Assembly: GCF_003428645.1 (NCBI RefSeq)
Contig: NZ_QVQH01000002.1
Location: 299,622 to 363,621, forward strand
DNA: 64,000 bases
Direction of reading: 5' to 3'
Source of the DNA: Geodermatophilus marinus
GTDB taxonomy: Bacteria; Actinomycetota; Actinomycetes; Mycobacteriales; Geodermatophilaceae
Shown here: positions 57,639 to 64,000 of the stretch, in pieces
Layout: every line of letters starts with the position of its first letter
Position numbering within the stretch: position 1 is the first letter of the stretch
Program-made: the position numbers and the translations under genes
The notes under the pieces: model-generated
What the model saw: only the letters and a program-made list of their open reading frames with translations
Databases searched by the model: none
Told to the model about the DNA's origin: nothing

Positions 57639-58492
57639 CCGGTGCTCTCCTGGGGCTCGCGCTGGGGGTCGGCCTGCTGCTGGTCTGGCGCAGCGGCCCG
57701 CGTGCCCCGCAGCGGGTCGACCGCCCGGAGCGGGTCAGCTCCCGCCGGCAGCGGCTGGCCGCCGCCGGCCTGACCGGGGTGACGCCCGTCCAGCTCCTGG
57801 CCCTGCAGGTCGGGCTGGCGCTGCTGGCGTTCGTCGTGGTGCTGGTCACCACGCGCACCGTGACGGTCAGCCTGCTCTTCGGCGGGTTCGGCGCCGCGCT
57901 GCCGCCGCTGCAGGTCCGCCGGCTGGCGGGGCGCCGCCGGGCGGACCTGCGCGAGGTCTGGCCCGAGGTGGTGGACAACCTGGCCTCCGCCGTCCGGGCG
58001 GGGATGTCGCTGCCCGAGGCGCTGGCCGCGCTGGCCACCCGGGGGCCGGAGGTGCTGCGGCCGGCGTTCGCCCGGTTCGCCGCCGACCACCGCTCCAGCG
58101 GCCGCTTCGGCGCGTGCCTCGACCGGCTCAAGGACGACCTCGCCGACCCGGTGGGCGACCGCGTGGTCGAGACCCTCCGCGTGGCGCGGGAGGTGGGCGG
58201 CAGCGACCTCGGCCGGGTGCTGCGCACCCTGGCGGCGTTCCTGCGGGAGGACGCCCGGGCCCGCGCCGAGCTGGAGACGCGGCAGGGCTGGGTGGTGCAC
58301 GCGGCCCGGTTGGCGGTCGGCGCGCCGTGGGTGGTGCTGCTGCTCCTGGCCACCCAGTCGACGACGCTGGCCGCCTACGACTCCCCGCTGGGGACGGCGA
58401 TCCTGCTCGGTGGCGCGGTCGTGTGCGCGGTGGCGTACCAGGTGATGCTGCGGATCGGCCGGCTGCCCCAGGACGTGCGGGTGCTGCGGTGA
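57635..58492 (+). CDS. tadB: Tad pilus membrane protein TadB
   Basis: A 285-residue T2SSF-domain protein: helices near residues 2-17 and 50-92, a cytoplasmic domain with WPEVVDNLASAVRAGMSLPEALAAL and two C-terminal helices ending in QDVRVLR. TadB with TadC forms the inner-membrane platform driven by TadA. GTG 57635 overlaps the tadA stop and its own stop overlaps tadC. Confidence 0.92.
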   Translation: MTGALLGLALGVGLLLVWRSGPRAPQRVDRPERVSSRRQRLAAAGLTGVTPVQLLALQVGLALLAFVVVLVTTRTVTVSLLFGGFGAALPPLQVRRLAGRRRADLREVWPEVVDNLASAVRAGMSLPEALAALATRGPEVLRPAFARFAADHRSSGRFGACLDRLKDDLADPVGDRVVETLRVAREVGGSDLGRVLRTLAAFLREDARARAELETRQGWVVHAARLAVGAPWVVLLLLATQSTTLAAYDSPLGTAILLGGAVVCAVAYQVMLRIGRLPQDVRVLR

Positions 58493-59346
58493 GCGGGGTC
58501 GCCGCCGGGATGCTGCTCGGCCTGGTCGCCGCGGGCGGTCTGCTGCTGGCCGTCGCGTTCGCGCCGCCGTTCCGGACCGCACGGCTGGTCGACCGCCTCG
58601 CGCCCTACGTCCACGACACGCCCGCGCCGTCCCGGCTGCTGGGCAGCGCGACCGAGCCGGGCCTGCTGGTGGCGGTCCGCCGGCTGCTGGGCCCGGTGGT
58701 GGCCGACGGCGCCCGACTGGTCGACCGGCTGGTGGGCGGCCGGGCGTCGGTGCGCCGGCGCCTGGACGCCCTCGGCGGTGGCACCACGGTCGAGGACCTG
58801 CGCGTCGAGCAGGTGGTGTGGGGTGCGCTCGGCCTGCTGGGCGCCGCGCTGGTCGCCGCCGTCGGGTCGCTCGCCGCCGGTGGCGTCAACCTGCTCTCGG
58901 TGTCGCTGCTGTGCCTGGCCGGGCTGCTGGGCGGCGTGCTGGGCCGCGACTGGTGGCTGAGCCGGCAGGTGCGGCGGCGCGAGGAGCTCCTGCTGGCCGA
59001 GTTCCCGGTGGTGGCCGAGCTGCTGGCCCTGGCCGTGACCGCGGGGGAGGGCCCGGCGGCGGCGATCGCCCGGGTCACCCGGCTCTCCGGCGGGGAGCTG
59101 GCCGCCGAGCTCGGTGCGGCCCTGGGGCGGGCCCGGGCCGGCATGCCGCTGCCGGACTCGCTGCGGCTGGTGGCCGAGCGGACCTCCCTGGAGCCGCTGG
59201 CCCGCTTCGTCGACGGGCTGCTCGTGGCCCTGGAACGCGGTACCCCGCTGGCCGAGGTGCTGCGCTCCCAGGCCGCCGACGCCCGCGAGGCCGGCAAGCG
59301 GCGGCTGCTGGAGGCCGGTGGCCGCAAGGAGATCGCGATGATGGTC
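58489..59346 (+). pseudogene. tadC: TadC, interrupted at its 3' end by an integrated element
   Basis: About 285 residues of TadC remain: N-terminal helix, a pair of helices around residues 105-150, then the T2SSF core EFPVVAELLALAVTAGEGPAAA and LEAGGRKEIAMMV. In normal TadC the last motif (RKEIxMMxPVVFL) runs into the C-terminal helices; here it reads MVTVVNRYCSVC into the serine recombinase region, losing the final helices. The host frame continues without sense to about 59778. Pilus assembly would be impaired unless a different C-terminus works or excision restores the gene. Position 59346 is the approximate junction. Confidence 0.9.
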
Positions 59347-59372
59347 ACCGTTGTCAACCGCTACTGTTCCGT
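59330..59372. mobile_element. attL junction of serine-recombinase element
   Basis: Sequence matching the tadC RKEIAMMV codons gives way near 59340-59348 to DNA with no TadC coding character, immediately before the recombinase start. Serine integrases lie beside attP in the unintegrated element, so this is the expected left attachment site. The exact crossover dinucleotide cannot be set without the empty site or attR. Confidence 0.75.
59362..59367 (+). promoter_or_regulatory. -10 element of serine recombinase gene
   Basis: TACTGT ends 7 nt before GTG 59375, in the same layout as the leaderless host genes. The -35 region would fall at about 59339-59345, on the attL junction. Confidence 0.4.
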
Positions 59373-59374
59373 GT

Positions 59375-60853
59375 GTGTCCACCACACGAGCAGCGATCTA
59401 CGCCCGGCAGTCGCTCGACCGGTCCGGAGAAGGAGCGGCCGTCGACCGGCAAGTCGACGACTGCCAGCATCTCGCCGACCGGCGCGGCTGGACCGTTGTG
59501 GAGACCCTGACCGACAACGACATGTCCGCCAGCACCGGCAAGCGGCGCAAGGGTTACGAGCGGCTACTGCACATGATGCGCGGGGGCTCCGTGGATGCCG
59601 TCGTCGTGTGGCACCTCGACCGGCTGACCCGCCGCCTGGTCGACTTGGAGGAGGTCATCGCGATCTGCGAGGCCACCGGCGTCCGCCTTGCAACGGTCAC
59701 CGGGGACATCGACCTCAGCACCGACACCGGCCGCATGCTGGCCCGCATCCTCGCCTCGGTCGCCCGCGGGGAGGTTGAGCGCAAGGGGGTCCGGCAACGC
59801 CGGGCCAACGAGCAGAGGGCTACGGCCGGGCACATGGGATGGACCCGGCGGCCGTTCGGCTACGACCGGCAGGACGGTGCTGTCGTCGTGGTCGACGAGG
59901 AGGCCAAGGGGTTGGAGCGGGCCGCCGAGATGGTGCTATCGGGGGGCACACTGGCCGCTGCCGCTCGGATGCTCAACGATGCGGGTCTGACCACTACCGG
60001 CCGGCGCATGGTCCGCGACGACGACGGTGACCCAGTCCTCGGGGACGACGGCAGGCCGATCTACCGGGATGCCCTGCCGTGGAACGTGACCACCCTGCGG
60101 CGGGCGCTGCTGAACCCCCGCTACTCCGGCCGGGTCACCTACAACGGCGAGGAACTGCAGAAGGACGGCAAGGGCGTCGCGGGTCAGTGGCCGATCATCC
60201 TTCCCGCCGATGTGCAGGAGAGGTTGGCGGAGAAGCTGCGAGACGTGCGCCGCCGGGTGCAGCAGGGCACCGACGTGAAGTTCCTTCTGTCGGGGCTGGC
60301 CCGCTGCGGGCGCTGCGGGGCGGTCATGTTCGCGTCCCCGATGGGCTCCAAGGGCAGGCGCTGGATGGTCTACAAGTGCGCGGCCACCAAGAGCGGTCCG
60401 GGCTGCTACCTCGCCCGACGCCAGGACCTCGTCGACGAGGTTGTGGAGGCGGTCGTTGTCGCCCGACTGTCGCAGCCGGACGCGGCGCACCTGTTCGCCG
60501 AGGATGAGGACGTGCCAGCGCTGCGCGCCGAGGCCGCCGAGCTGCGTTCCCGCCGCGACGACTTGGCCGGTCTGCTCGCTGATGGGCTGCTGTCCGCATC
60601 GGCGGTCCGCGAGCGGTCCGGGCAGCTCACCCAGAGGATCAACGGCCTCGAGGACCGGATCAGCCGTGTCTTGGGGGAGTCCCCCCTGGCCGTGCTGACC
60701 GCAGCCGAGGACGTCCGGGCGGCGTGGGAAGCGCTGCCCCTGCGAGACCGTAAGCAGGTCGTGGACATGCTGATAACCGTGACGATTCTCCCCGCCGGCA
60801 AGGGACAGCGGTTCATCCCCGAGCAAGTCGAGATCGAGTGGAGGCGTTCGTGA
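59375..60853 (+). CDS. int: Large serine recombinase (integrase)
   Basis: A 492-residue large serine integrase: resolvase domain with catalytic Ser in AAIYARQSLDRSGEG, the conserved Arg pair in VVVWHLDRLTRRL and ARILASVARGEVERKGVR; recombinase domain (PFGYDR, WNVTTLRRALLNPRYSG); zinc ribbon with CGRCG and a distant Cys pair (YKCAATKSGPGC); a coiled coil (LRSRRDDLAGLL). It recombines attP with the tadC attB. GTG 59375 starts directly before the first beta-strand; TTG 59351 is unlikely as it lies upstream of the -10. The next gene overlaps its stop. Confidence 0.96.
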   Translation: MSTTRAAIYARQSLDRSGEGAAVDRQVDDCQHLADRRGWTVVETLTDNDMSASTGKRRKGYERLLHMMRGGSVDAVVVWHLDRLTRRLVDLEEVIAICEATGVRLATVTGDIDLSTDTGRMLARILASVARGEVERKGVRQRRANEQRATAGHMGWTRRPFGYDRQDGAVVVVDEEAKGLERAAEMVLSGGTLAAAARMLNDAGLTTTGRRMVRDDDGDPVLGDDGRPIYRDALPWNVTTLRRALLNPRYSGRVTYNGEELQKDGKGVAGQWPIILPADVQERLAEKLRDVRRRVQQGTDVKFLLSGLARCGRCGAVMFASPMGSKGRRWMVYKCAATKSGPGCYLARRQDLVDEVVEAVVVARLSQPDAAHLFAEDEDVPALRAEAAELRSRRDDLAGLLADGLLSASAVRERSGQLTQRINGLEDRISRVLGESPLAVLTAAEDVRAAWEALPLRDRKQVVDMLITVTILPAGKGQRFIPEQVEIEWRRS

Positions 60854-61275
60854 CTGACCAGTGGCTTCTACAGGAGCAAGAGTGGGAGGCGCTTGCAGTC
60901 ACTTGGTCGGGGCTCTCTCGCAAAGAGCAGAGAAGCGTTGCGGTCGTGCAGTACATGTGCGTCATACGGGACTGTCAGTTGGTGACTGTCTTCAGGGCGC
61001 CCGTTGGACTGCTCGTTGCCCTTCCGCGATACAGGAAGTCCCCTGAGCGGAACGCGGAGTCGGCTGCTTCTGCCCGTGCGGCGCGAACGGTCGATGGCGA
61101 GCGCCGCTGGAAGGGGAGGGTGGCGCCGCTGGACCAGTTCTCGGACGCACAGCTTCCCGAACTCGGCATTGAGGTGAATTGCGATCACGTCTCACGGTTC
61201 ATCTCCGGGGTCCACCTGCTGGCGGACGTCGAGCGAGGACGGCCAGGCGCGCCGATTACTAAACGCATCCGTTAG
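60850..61275 (+). CDS. Hypothetical element protein
   Basis: A 141-residue protein beginning VTDQWLLQEQEWEALAVTW, with no recognised domain and no membrane helix. It has two Cys near the middle and a basic C-terminus (PGAPITKRIR). GTG 60850 overlaps the recombinase stop (GTGA), so it is coupled to the integrase and could be an excision or control factor; this is inference. Codon use is clearly less GC-biased than in host genes. Confidence 0.6.
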   Translation: MTDQWLLQEQEWEALAVTWSGLSRKEQRSVAVVQYMCVIRDCQLVTVFRAPVGLLVALPRYRKSPERNAESAASARAARTVDGERRWKGRVAPLDQFSDAQLPELGIEVNCDHVSRFISGVHLLADVERGRPGAPITKRIR

Positions 61276-61291
61276 ATCACGCTCCGTGTGC

Positions 61292-61297
61292 TATGAT
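61292..61297 (+). promoter_or_regulatory. Putative promoter of replication module
   Basis: TATGAT is a good -10 hexamer after the hypothetical gene and ahead of the coupled downstream genes. No convincing -35 is seen at 17 nt. Confidence 0.45.
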
Positions 61298-61317
61298 CGA
61301 CAGCAGCACGCTGAGCC

Positions 61318-61332
61318 CGGCATGGAATGCCG
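61318..61332. repeat. Short inverted repeat downstream of TATGAT
   Basis: CGGCAT and ATGCCG separated by GGA. It sits about 20 nt downstream of the TATGAT element, where a repressor could block transcription of the replication module. Confidence 0.4.
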
Positions 61333-61376
61333 AACGGGAATGAAGTTGGGCGACCCGGAACTCCCGAGGTTCCGCC

Positions 61377-61610
61377 TTGCCCGCAAACAGCGCATCCCTC
61401 CGTGCAAGCACCGCCCGAGCCGGCGCAGCCGCTCGCTGGCGCCGGCCTGACGCCGAAGACGCCCGCCGCGACCTCGCGGCCGAGCGCATCAGCTCGTACG
61501 TCCAGCGCGTCCTGGCCGACGCTCCGGAACTCACTCAGGCACAGAAGGATCGGCTAGCCCTCCTGATTCGCGGTGGCGCTTCGACCTCCACGGGGGTCGG
61601 TGCCGCGTGA
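61377..61610 (+). CDS. Small element protein, helical
   Basis: A 77-residue protein; the C-terminal half (AAERISSYVQRVLADAPELT, then KDRLALLIRGG) is the conserved-looking part, seen as a small helical protein ahead of primase-type genes in actinobacterial prophages. Function unknown. The start is uncertain: TTG 61377 is given, but no ribosome binding site is clear and a later start is possible. The stop overlaps the next GTG. Confidence 0.6.
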   Translation: MPANSASLRASTARAGAAARWRRPDAEDARRDLAAERISSYVQRVLADAPELTQAQKDRLALLIRGGASTSTGVGAA

Positions 61611-62089
61611 CCGCGCAGAACGGCCCGGCCCCCCGCACCACCGGGGGAACCGGGCCCAAGCAGAACTCCGCCGCGACCAAGCCGCCTCGTTCTGGTGTCG
61701 ATTCTAGGGCTGTCACAGGCGATCCGGCACTGTTCGATGCGCATGTCGAGGTCGACGCGTACAGCCGACGCACCACCCTGGTCCCGTCGGCGTACGTGAC
61801 CGGCCCCGGCCCGCGCCCGGCCACCACCGGGCGCGAGGAGGCCCAGGCACCGGCGTGGTGGTGGGCCGAGGCCGAGCGCATCGTGCTTGCCCTGATCGAC
61901 TCCGGCCACCAGGTGTCCAGCGACGACCTACACCAGCGGTACCCCCACGAGCCCTCCGCCTCTGGCGCCGCGTTCGGGGCGCTGTTCGCCAAGCTGGCCC
62001 GCGCCGGCCGCATCCGCGAAGTCGGCATGGTTCGGTCACGGCGGCCCGAGGCCCGTCGGCGGCGCATCATCCTGTGGGGCGCACCGTGA
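61607..62089 (+). CDS. Element protein with winged-helix-like C-terminus
   Basis: A 160-residue protein. Residues 1-80 are polar and low in structure (ends in PATTGREEAQAP). From about residue 82, WWWAEAERIVLALIDSGHQVSSDDL, a Tyr/Pro-rich loop, GALFAKLARAGRIREVG and a final strand RRRRIILWG give a helix-helix-wing order like winged helix domains used by phage replication or control proteins. No exact family is recognised. GTG 61607 and GTG 62086 (next gene) both overlap as GTGA. Confidence 0.6.
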   Translation: MTAQNGPAPRTTGGTGPKQNSAATKPPRSGVDSRAVTGDPALFDAHVEVDAYSRRTTLVPSAYVTGPGPRPATTGREEAQAPAWWWAEAERIVLALIDSGHQVSSDDLHQRYPHEPSASGAAFGALFAKLARAGRIREVGMVRSRRPEARRRRIILWGAP

Positions 62090-62949
62090 CCCCGACGCAC
62101 AGCGCGGCGCTCCGCGCTGCCCTGGACTATGCCGCCCACGGCTGGCCGGTCCTGCCGCTCGCCCGCGCTACCGACGGCCGGTGCAGTTGCGGGTGGCCGG
62201 CCGACCGCTGCACCTCGCCGGGCAAGCACCCCACCAACCCCGGCGGCTGCCGCAACGCCACCACCGACCCCGACACGATCCACGGATGGTGGCGACGCTG
62301 GCCCACCGCGAACGTCGGCATCGCCACCGGCCCCGCCTCCGGACTGGCGGTGCTCGACGTGGACGGCGAACCCGGCCGCGACAGCCTCGCCGACCTCGAG
62401 GCAGCCCACGGGGCCTTGCCGGGCACCGTCACCGCGCTGACCGCCCGCGGCTGCCACCTGCTGTACCGGTGGCCGGGCGGGCTGGGCAACGGCGCCGGCA
62501 CCTACGGCCGCGGACTGGACCACCGCGGCGACGGCGGCTACATCGTCGCTCCGCCATCGGTCCACCCCACCGGGCACGTGTATCAGTGGCTGACCGCAGA
62601 CGGCAGCGACCCCCGCCCGTGGGCGCACCCGTTGCCCGACTGGCCGGCGCATGTGCTGCGCACCGGAGCGCGGGCAGCGGCGCCGCGCCCGGTCGTGGTC
62701 CCGCTGCACCGCCCCGGAGACGGCCCGTTGGCCGGGCTGGTGCGGGTGGTGCTCAACGCCCAGCCCGGCACCCGCAACAACGCGGTCAACTGGGCCTCGT
62801 ACAGGGCGGGAGAGCACATCGCCCGTGGCCGTCTCGCCCCCGAGGCGGCCGCCTCGGCACTGCTCGCAGCTGCTGCCGCCGTCGGGCTGCCCGAGCATGA
62901 GGCGGTCCGCACCATCGCCTCCGGCCTGCGATCGGCGGGTGCGGCATGA
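62086..62949 (+). CDS. Bifunctional primase-polymerase domain protein
   Basis: A 287-residue Prim-Pol (PF09250-type) protein: GWPVLPLARATDG, a Cys/His set in CSCGWPADRCTSPGKHPTNPGG, NVGIATGPASGLAVLDVDG with the metal-binding Asp pair, a basic HLLYRWPGG and DHRGDGGYIVAPPSVHPTG. A C-terminal helical domain ends at the next start. It would prime DNA synthesis for the element. No helicase domain is fused; the AAA_25 ATPase gene overlaps its stop and probably supplies that function. Confidence 0.9.
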   Translation: MTPTHSAALRAALDYAAHGWPVLPLARATDGRCSCGWPADRCTSPGKHPTNPGGCRNATTDPDTIHGWWRRWPTANVGIATGPASGLAVLDVDGEPGRDSLADLEAAHGALPGTVTALTARGCHLLYRWPGGLGNGAGTYGRGLDHRGDGGYIVAPPSVHPTGHVYQWLTADGSDPRPWAHPLPDWPAHVLRTGARAAAPRPVVVPLHRPGDGPLAGLVRVVLNAQPGTRNNAVNWASYRAGEHIARGRLAPEAAASALLAAAAAVGLPEHEAVRTIASGLRSAGAA

Positions 62950-63911
62950 GCGTCGACGAGGCCACCGTCGCCCAGGTGCTCGCCCTGGCCCGCGTCGGGC
63001 AACCGGCCGCGGACGAGCAGCCCCGCCGGGCGCCGATGCGTGACCGGCTGCTGACTCGCAGCAGCCTCGCGGAGCTTCCTGAGCCCGAGCCGCTGATCGC
63101 CGACACCATCGACCGGCGCACCGTCGCGCTCGTCGCCGGCCACTTCGGCTCCCTCAAGAGCTTCGTCGCTCAGGACTGGGCAGCCTGCGTTGCCACCGGG
63201 CGACCCTGGATGGGGCGCCCGGTCCAGCAGGGCTCCGCGCTGTACGTGGCCGCTGAGGGCGCTCACGGCCTCCACCCGCGGTTCACCGCATGGGAACACG
63301 GGTGGCAGCGCCGAATCCCCGACGACGCGCTCACAGTGCTCCCCGAGCCGGTCAACCTCAGCGACTCGGCGGCTGTCGCCGAGCTGTGCGAGCTGGTCGC
63401 TGGACGGGCCCTCGTCGTCGTCGACACCCTCGCCCGCTGCCTCGTCGGCGCCGACGAGAACAGCGCCAAGGACATGGGCATCGCCGTCGACGCCCTCTAC
63501 CGACTGCGTGACGCCACCGGCGACGGCACCGTCGTCGTCCTCCACCACACCGGCAAGGACCGGGCCACCGTTCGCGGGTCAAGCGCGCTCGAGGCCGGTG
63601 TCGACACCGTCTACCAGACCGAGGGCGACGCCCGGTGCATGCGGTTGAGCCGCACCAAGCGCAAGGACGGGCCCCGGGAGGACCAACTGCAGGTGAGGCT
63701 CAACCCGGTGCTGTCCAGCGGCGTCATCGTGTCCGCGATCGGCGCGGACATGAACAGCAACGCACGGACCCTCATGTCCGCGTTCATGTCCGCGTTCGGC
63801 ACCACCGGAGCGACCAAGGCCGACCTCCGCAACGTCGTGGACATGCCCCCGGCCAGCTTCCACCGCTCCCTAACCCGAGTTCCGCAGTTGATGGGCACAC
63901 GAGGCGGGTAG
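62946..63911 (+). CDS. AAA_25 (RepA-like) ATPase
   Basis: A 321-residue RecA-fold ATPase. Walker A is VALVAGHFGSLKSFVAQDW (G-X4-G-S-L-K-S, an AAA_25 variant with no Gly before Lys). Walker B is ALVVVDTLARCLVG. VVVLHHTGKDRATVRGSSALEAGVDTVYQ is the motif-3 region. It should act as the replicative helicase or loader for the primase. After SFHRSL the frame ends at 63911 in an atypical RVPQLMGTRGG, while another frame reads VDGHTRRVARTKVLVERA, so a frameshift near the 3' end is possible. Confidence 0.87.
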   Translation: MSVDEATVAQVLALARVGQPAADEQPRRAPMRDRLLTRSSLAELPEPEPLIADTIDRRTVALVAGHFGSLKSFVAQDWAACVATGRPWMGRPVQQGSALYVAAEGAHGLHPRFTAWEHGWQRRIPDDALTVLPEPVNLSDSAAVAELCELVAGRALVVVDTLARCLVGADENSAKDMGIAVDALYRLRDATGDGTVVVLHHTGKDRATVRGSSALEAGVDTVYQTEGDARCMRLSRTKRKDGPREDQLQVRLNPVLSSGVIVSAIGADMNSNARTLMSAFMSAFGTTGATKADLRNVVDMPPASFHRSLTRVPQLMGTRGG

Positions 63912-64000
63912 CGCGGACGAAGGTGCTGGTCGAGCGGGCGTAGCGTTCCCGACGGGCGTGAATGTGTAGGTACACGTTTGGGCCGCTGAGGGCTTGCTCT

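Larger units (their letters stand above)
59346..64000 (+). mobile_element. Integrated element (phiRv1-like satellite or prophage), left end
   Basis: From the tadC junction the window holds only element genes, all rightward: serine recombinase, three small genes, primase-polymerase and AAA ATPase. The right end, any structural genes and attR lie beyond the window. Gene order resembles satellite prophages such as phiRv1, or a small integrative element; no relaxase is seen so far. Confidence 0.8.

Noticed and set aside
58492..59778. Full-length TadC reading to the stop near 59778
   Set aside because: After about 59346 the frame is antiphase to the serine recombinase and encodes Arg/Pro-rich nonsense lacking the TadC terminal helices.
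1..64000. tRNA, rRNA and CRISPR arrays
   Set aside because: No cloverleaf-like or rRNA-conserved stretches and no regularly spaced repeats were recognised by eye; a tRNAscan/Infernal run would be decisive.

Overview
The window is very GC-rich, with almost every third codon position G or C, many GTG starts and GTGA/ATGA stop-start overlaps. It looks like the chromosome of a high-GC actinobacterium. The run glgA/glgM, glgC, O-methyltransferase, sigE, rseA, htrA, tatB, mrp follows the order around Rv1212c-Rv1229c of Mycobacterium tuberculosis. Gene content (phytoene-desaturase relative, SPL-like radical SAM protein, DUF2252, tad pilus genes) would suit Geodermatophilaceae or close relatives, but that assignment is inference. 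No rRNA, tRNA or CRISPR array was recognised, and no gap between genes exceeds 300 bases.

Layout. 1-10.4 kb: LysE and DMT exporters, DNA repair glycosylase tag, DUF3117, leucyl aminopeptidase with an uncharacterised partner, a VapBC pair, a CrtI-type oxidoreductase, DUF2252 and an SPL-like radical SAM protein. 10.4-17.1 kb: a type IV secretion-like cluster (peptidoglycan hydrolase and lipoprotein leftward; small pilin-like protein, VirB6-like protein, SCO6880-family protein and VirB4-like ATPase rightward) with no relaxase, coupling protein or integrase beside it. 17.1-20.3 kb: a leftward three-gene operon of Tat-exported multicopper oxidase, membrane protein and signal peptidase I. 20.4-28.2 kb: two-component genes, a GAF protein and an unknown membrane protein, the last two translationally coupled to a BtuFCD-type transporter behind a cobalamin riboswitch. 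28.2-30.8 kb: divergent glycogen genes. 31-41.9 kb: a methyltransferase, the sigE envelope-stress block, mrp, YihY, azlCD, DUF1003 and an MgtE-N/CBS protein. 42-56.1 kb: a DMT exporter, CoA-ester lyase, acyl-CoA dehydrogenase, an EthD/ThDP-enzyme pair, hydrolase, OsmC, a second two-component system and an MMPL exporter.

56.4 kb to the right edge: tadA, tadB and tadC of a tight-adherence pilus, with tadC cut off after a conserved RKEIAMMV-like segment by an integrated element. The element starts with a large serine recombinase and continues with a small replication module (coupled small genes, a winged-helix-like protein, primase-polymerase, AAA_25 ATPase) beyond the window. The layout recalls phiRv1-type satellite prophages.

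A recurrent signal is that many genes start 6-8 nt after a TASSNT-type -10 hexamer with no leader, implying leaderless mRNAs. This decides several starts here. sigE has two such starts, one behind an ECF-type promoter and one behind a housekeeping-like -10.
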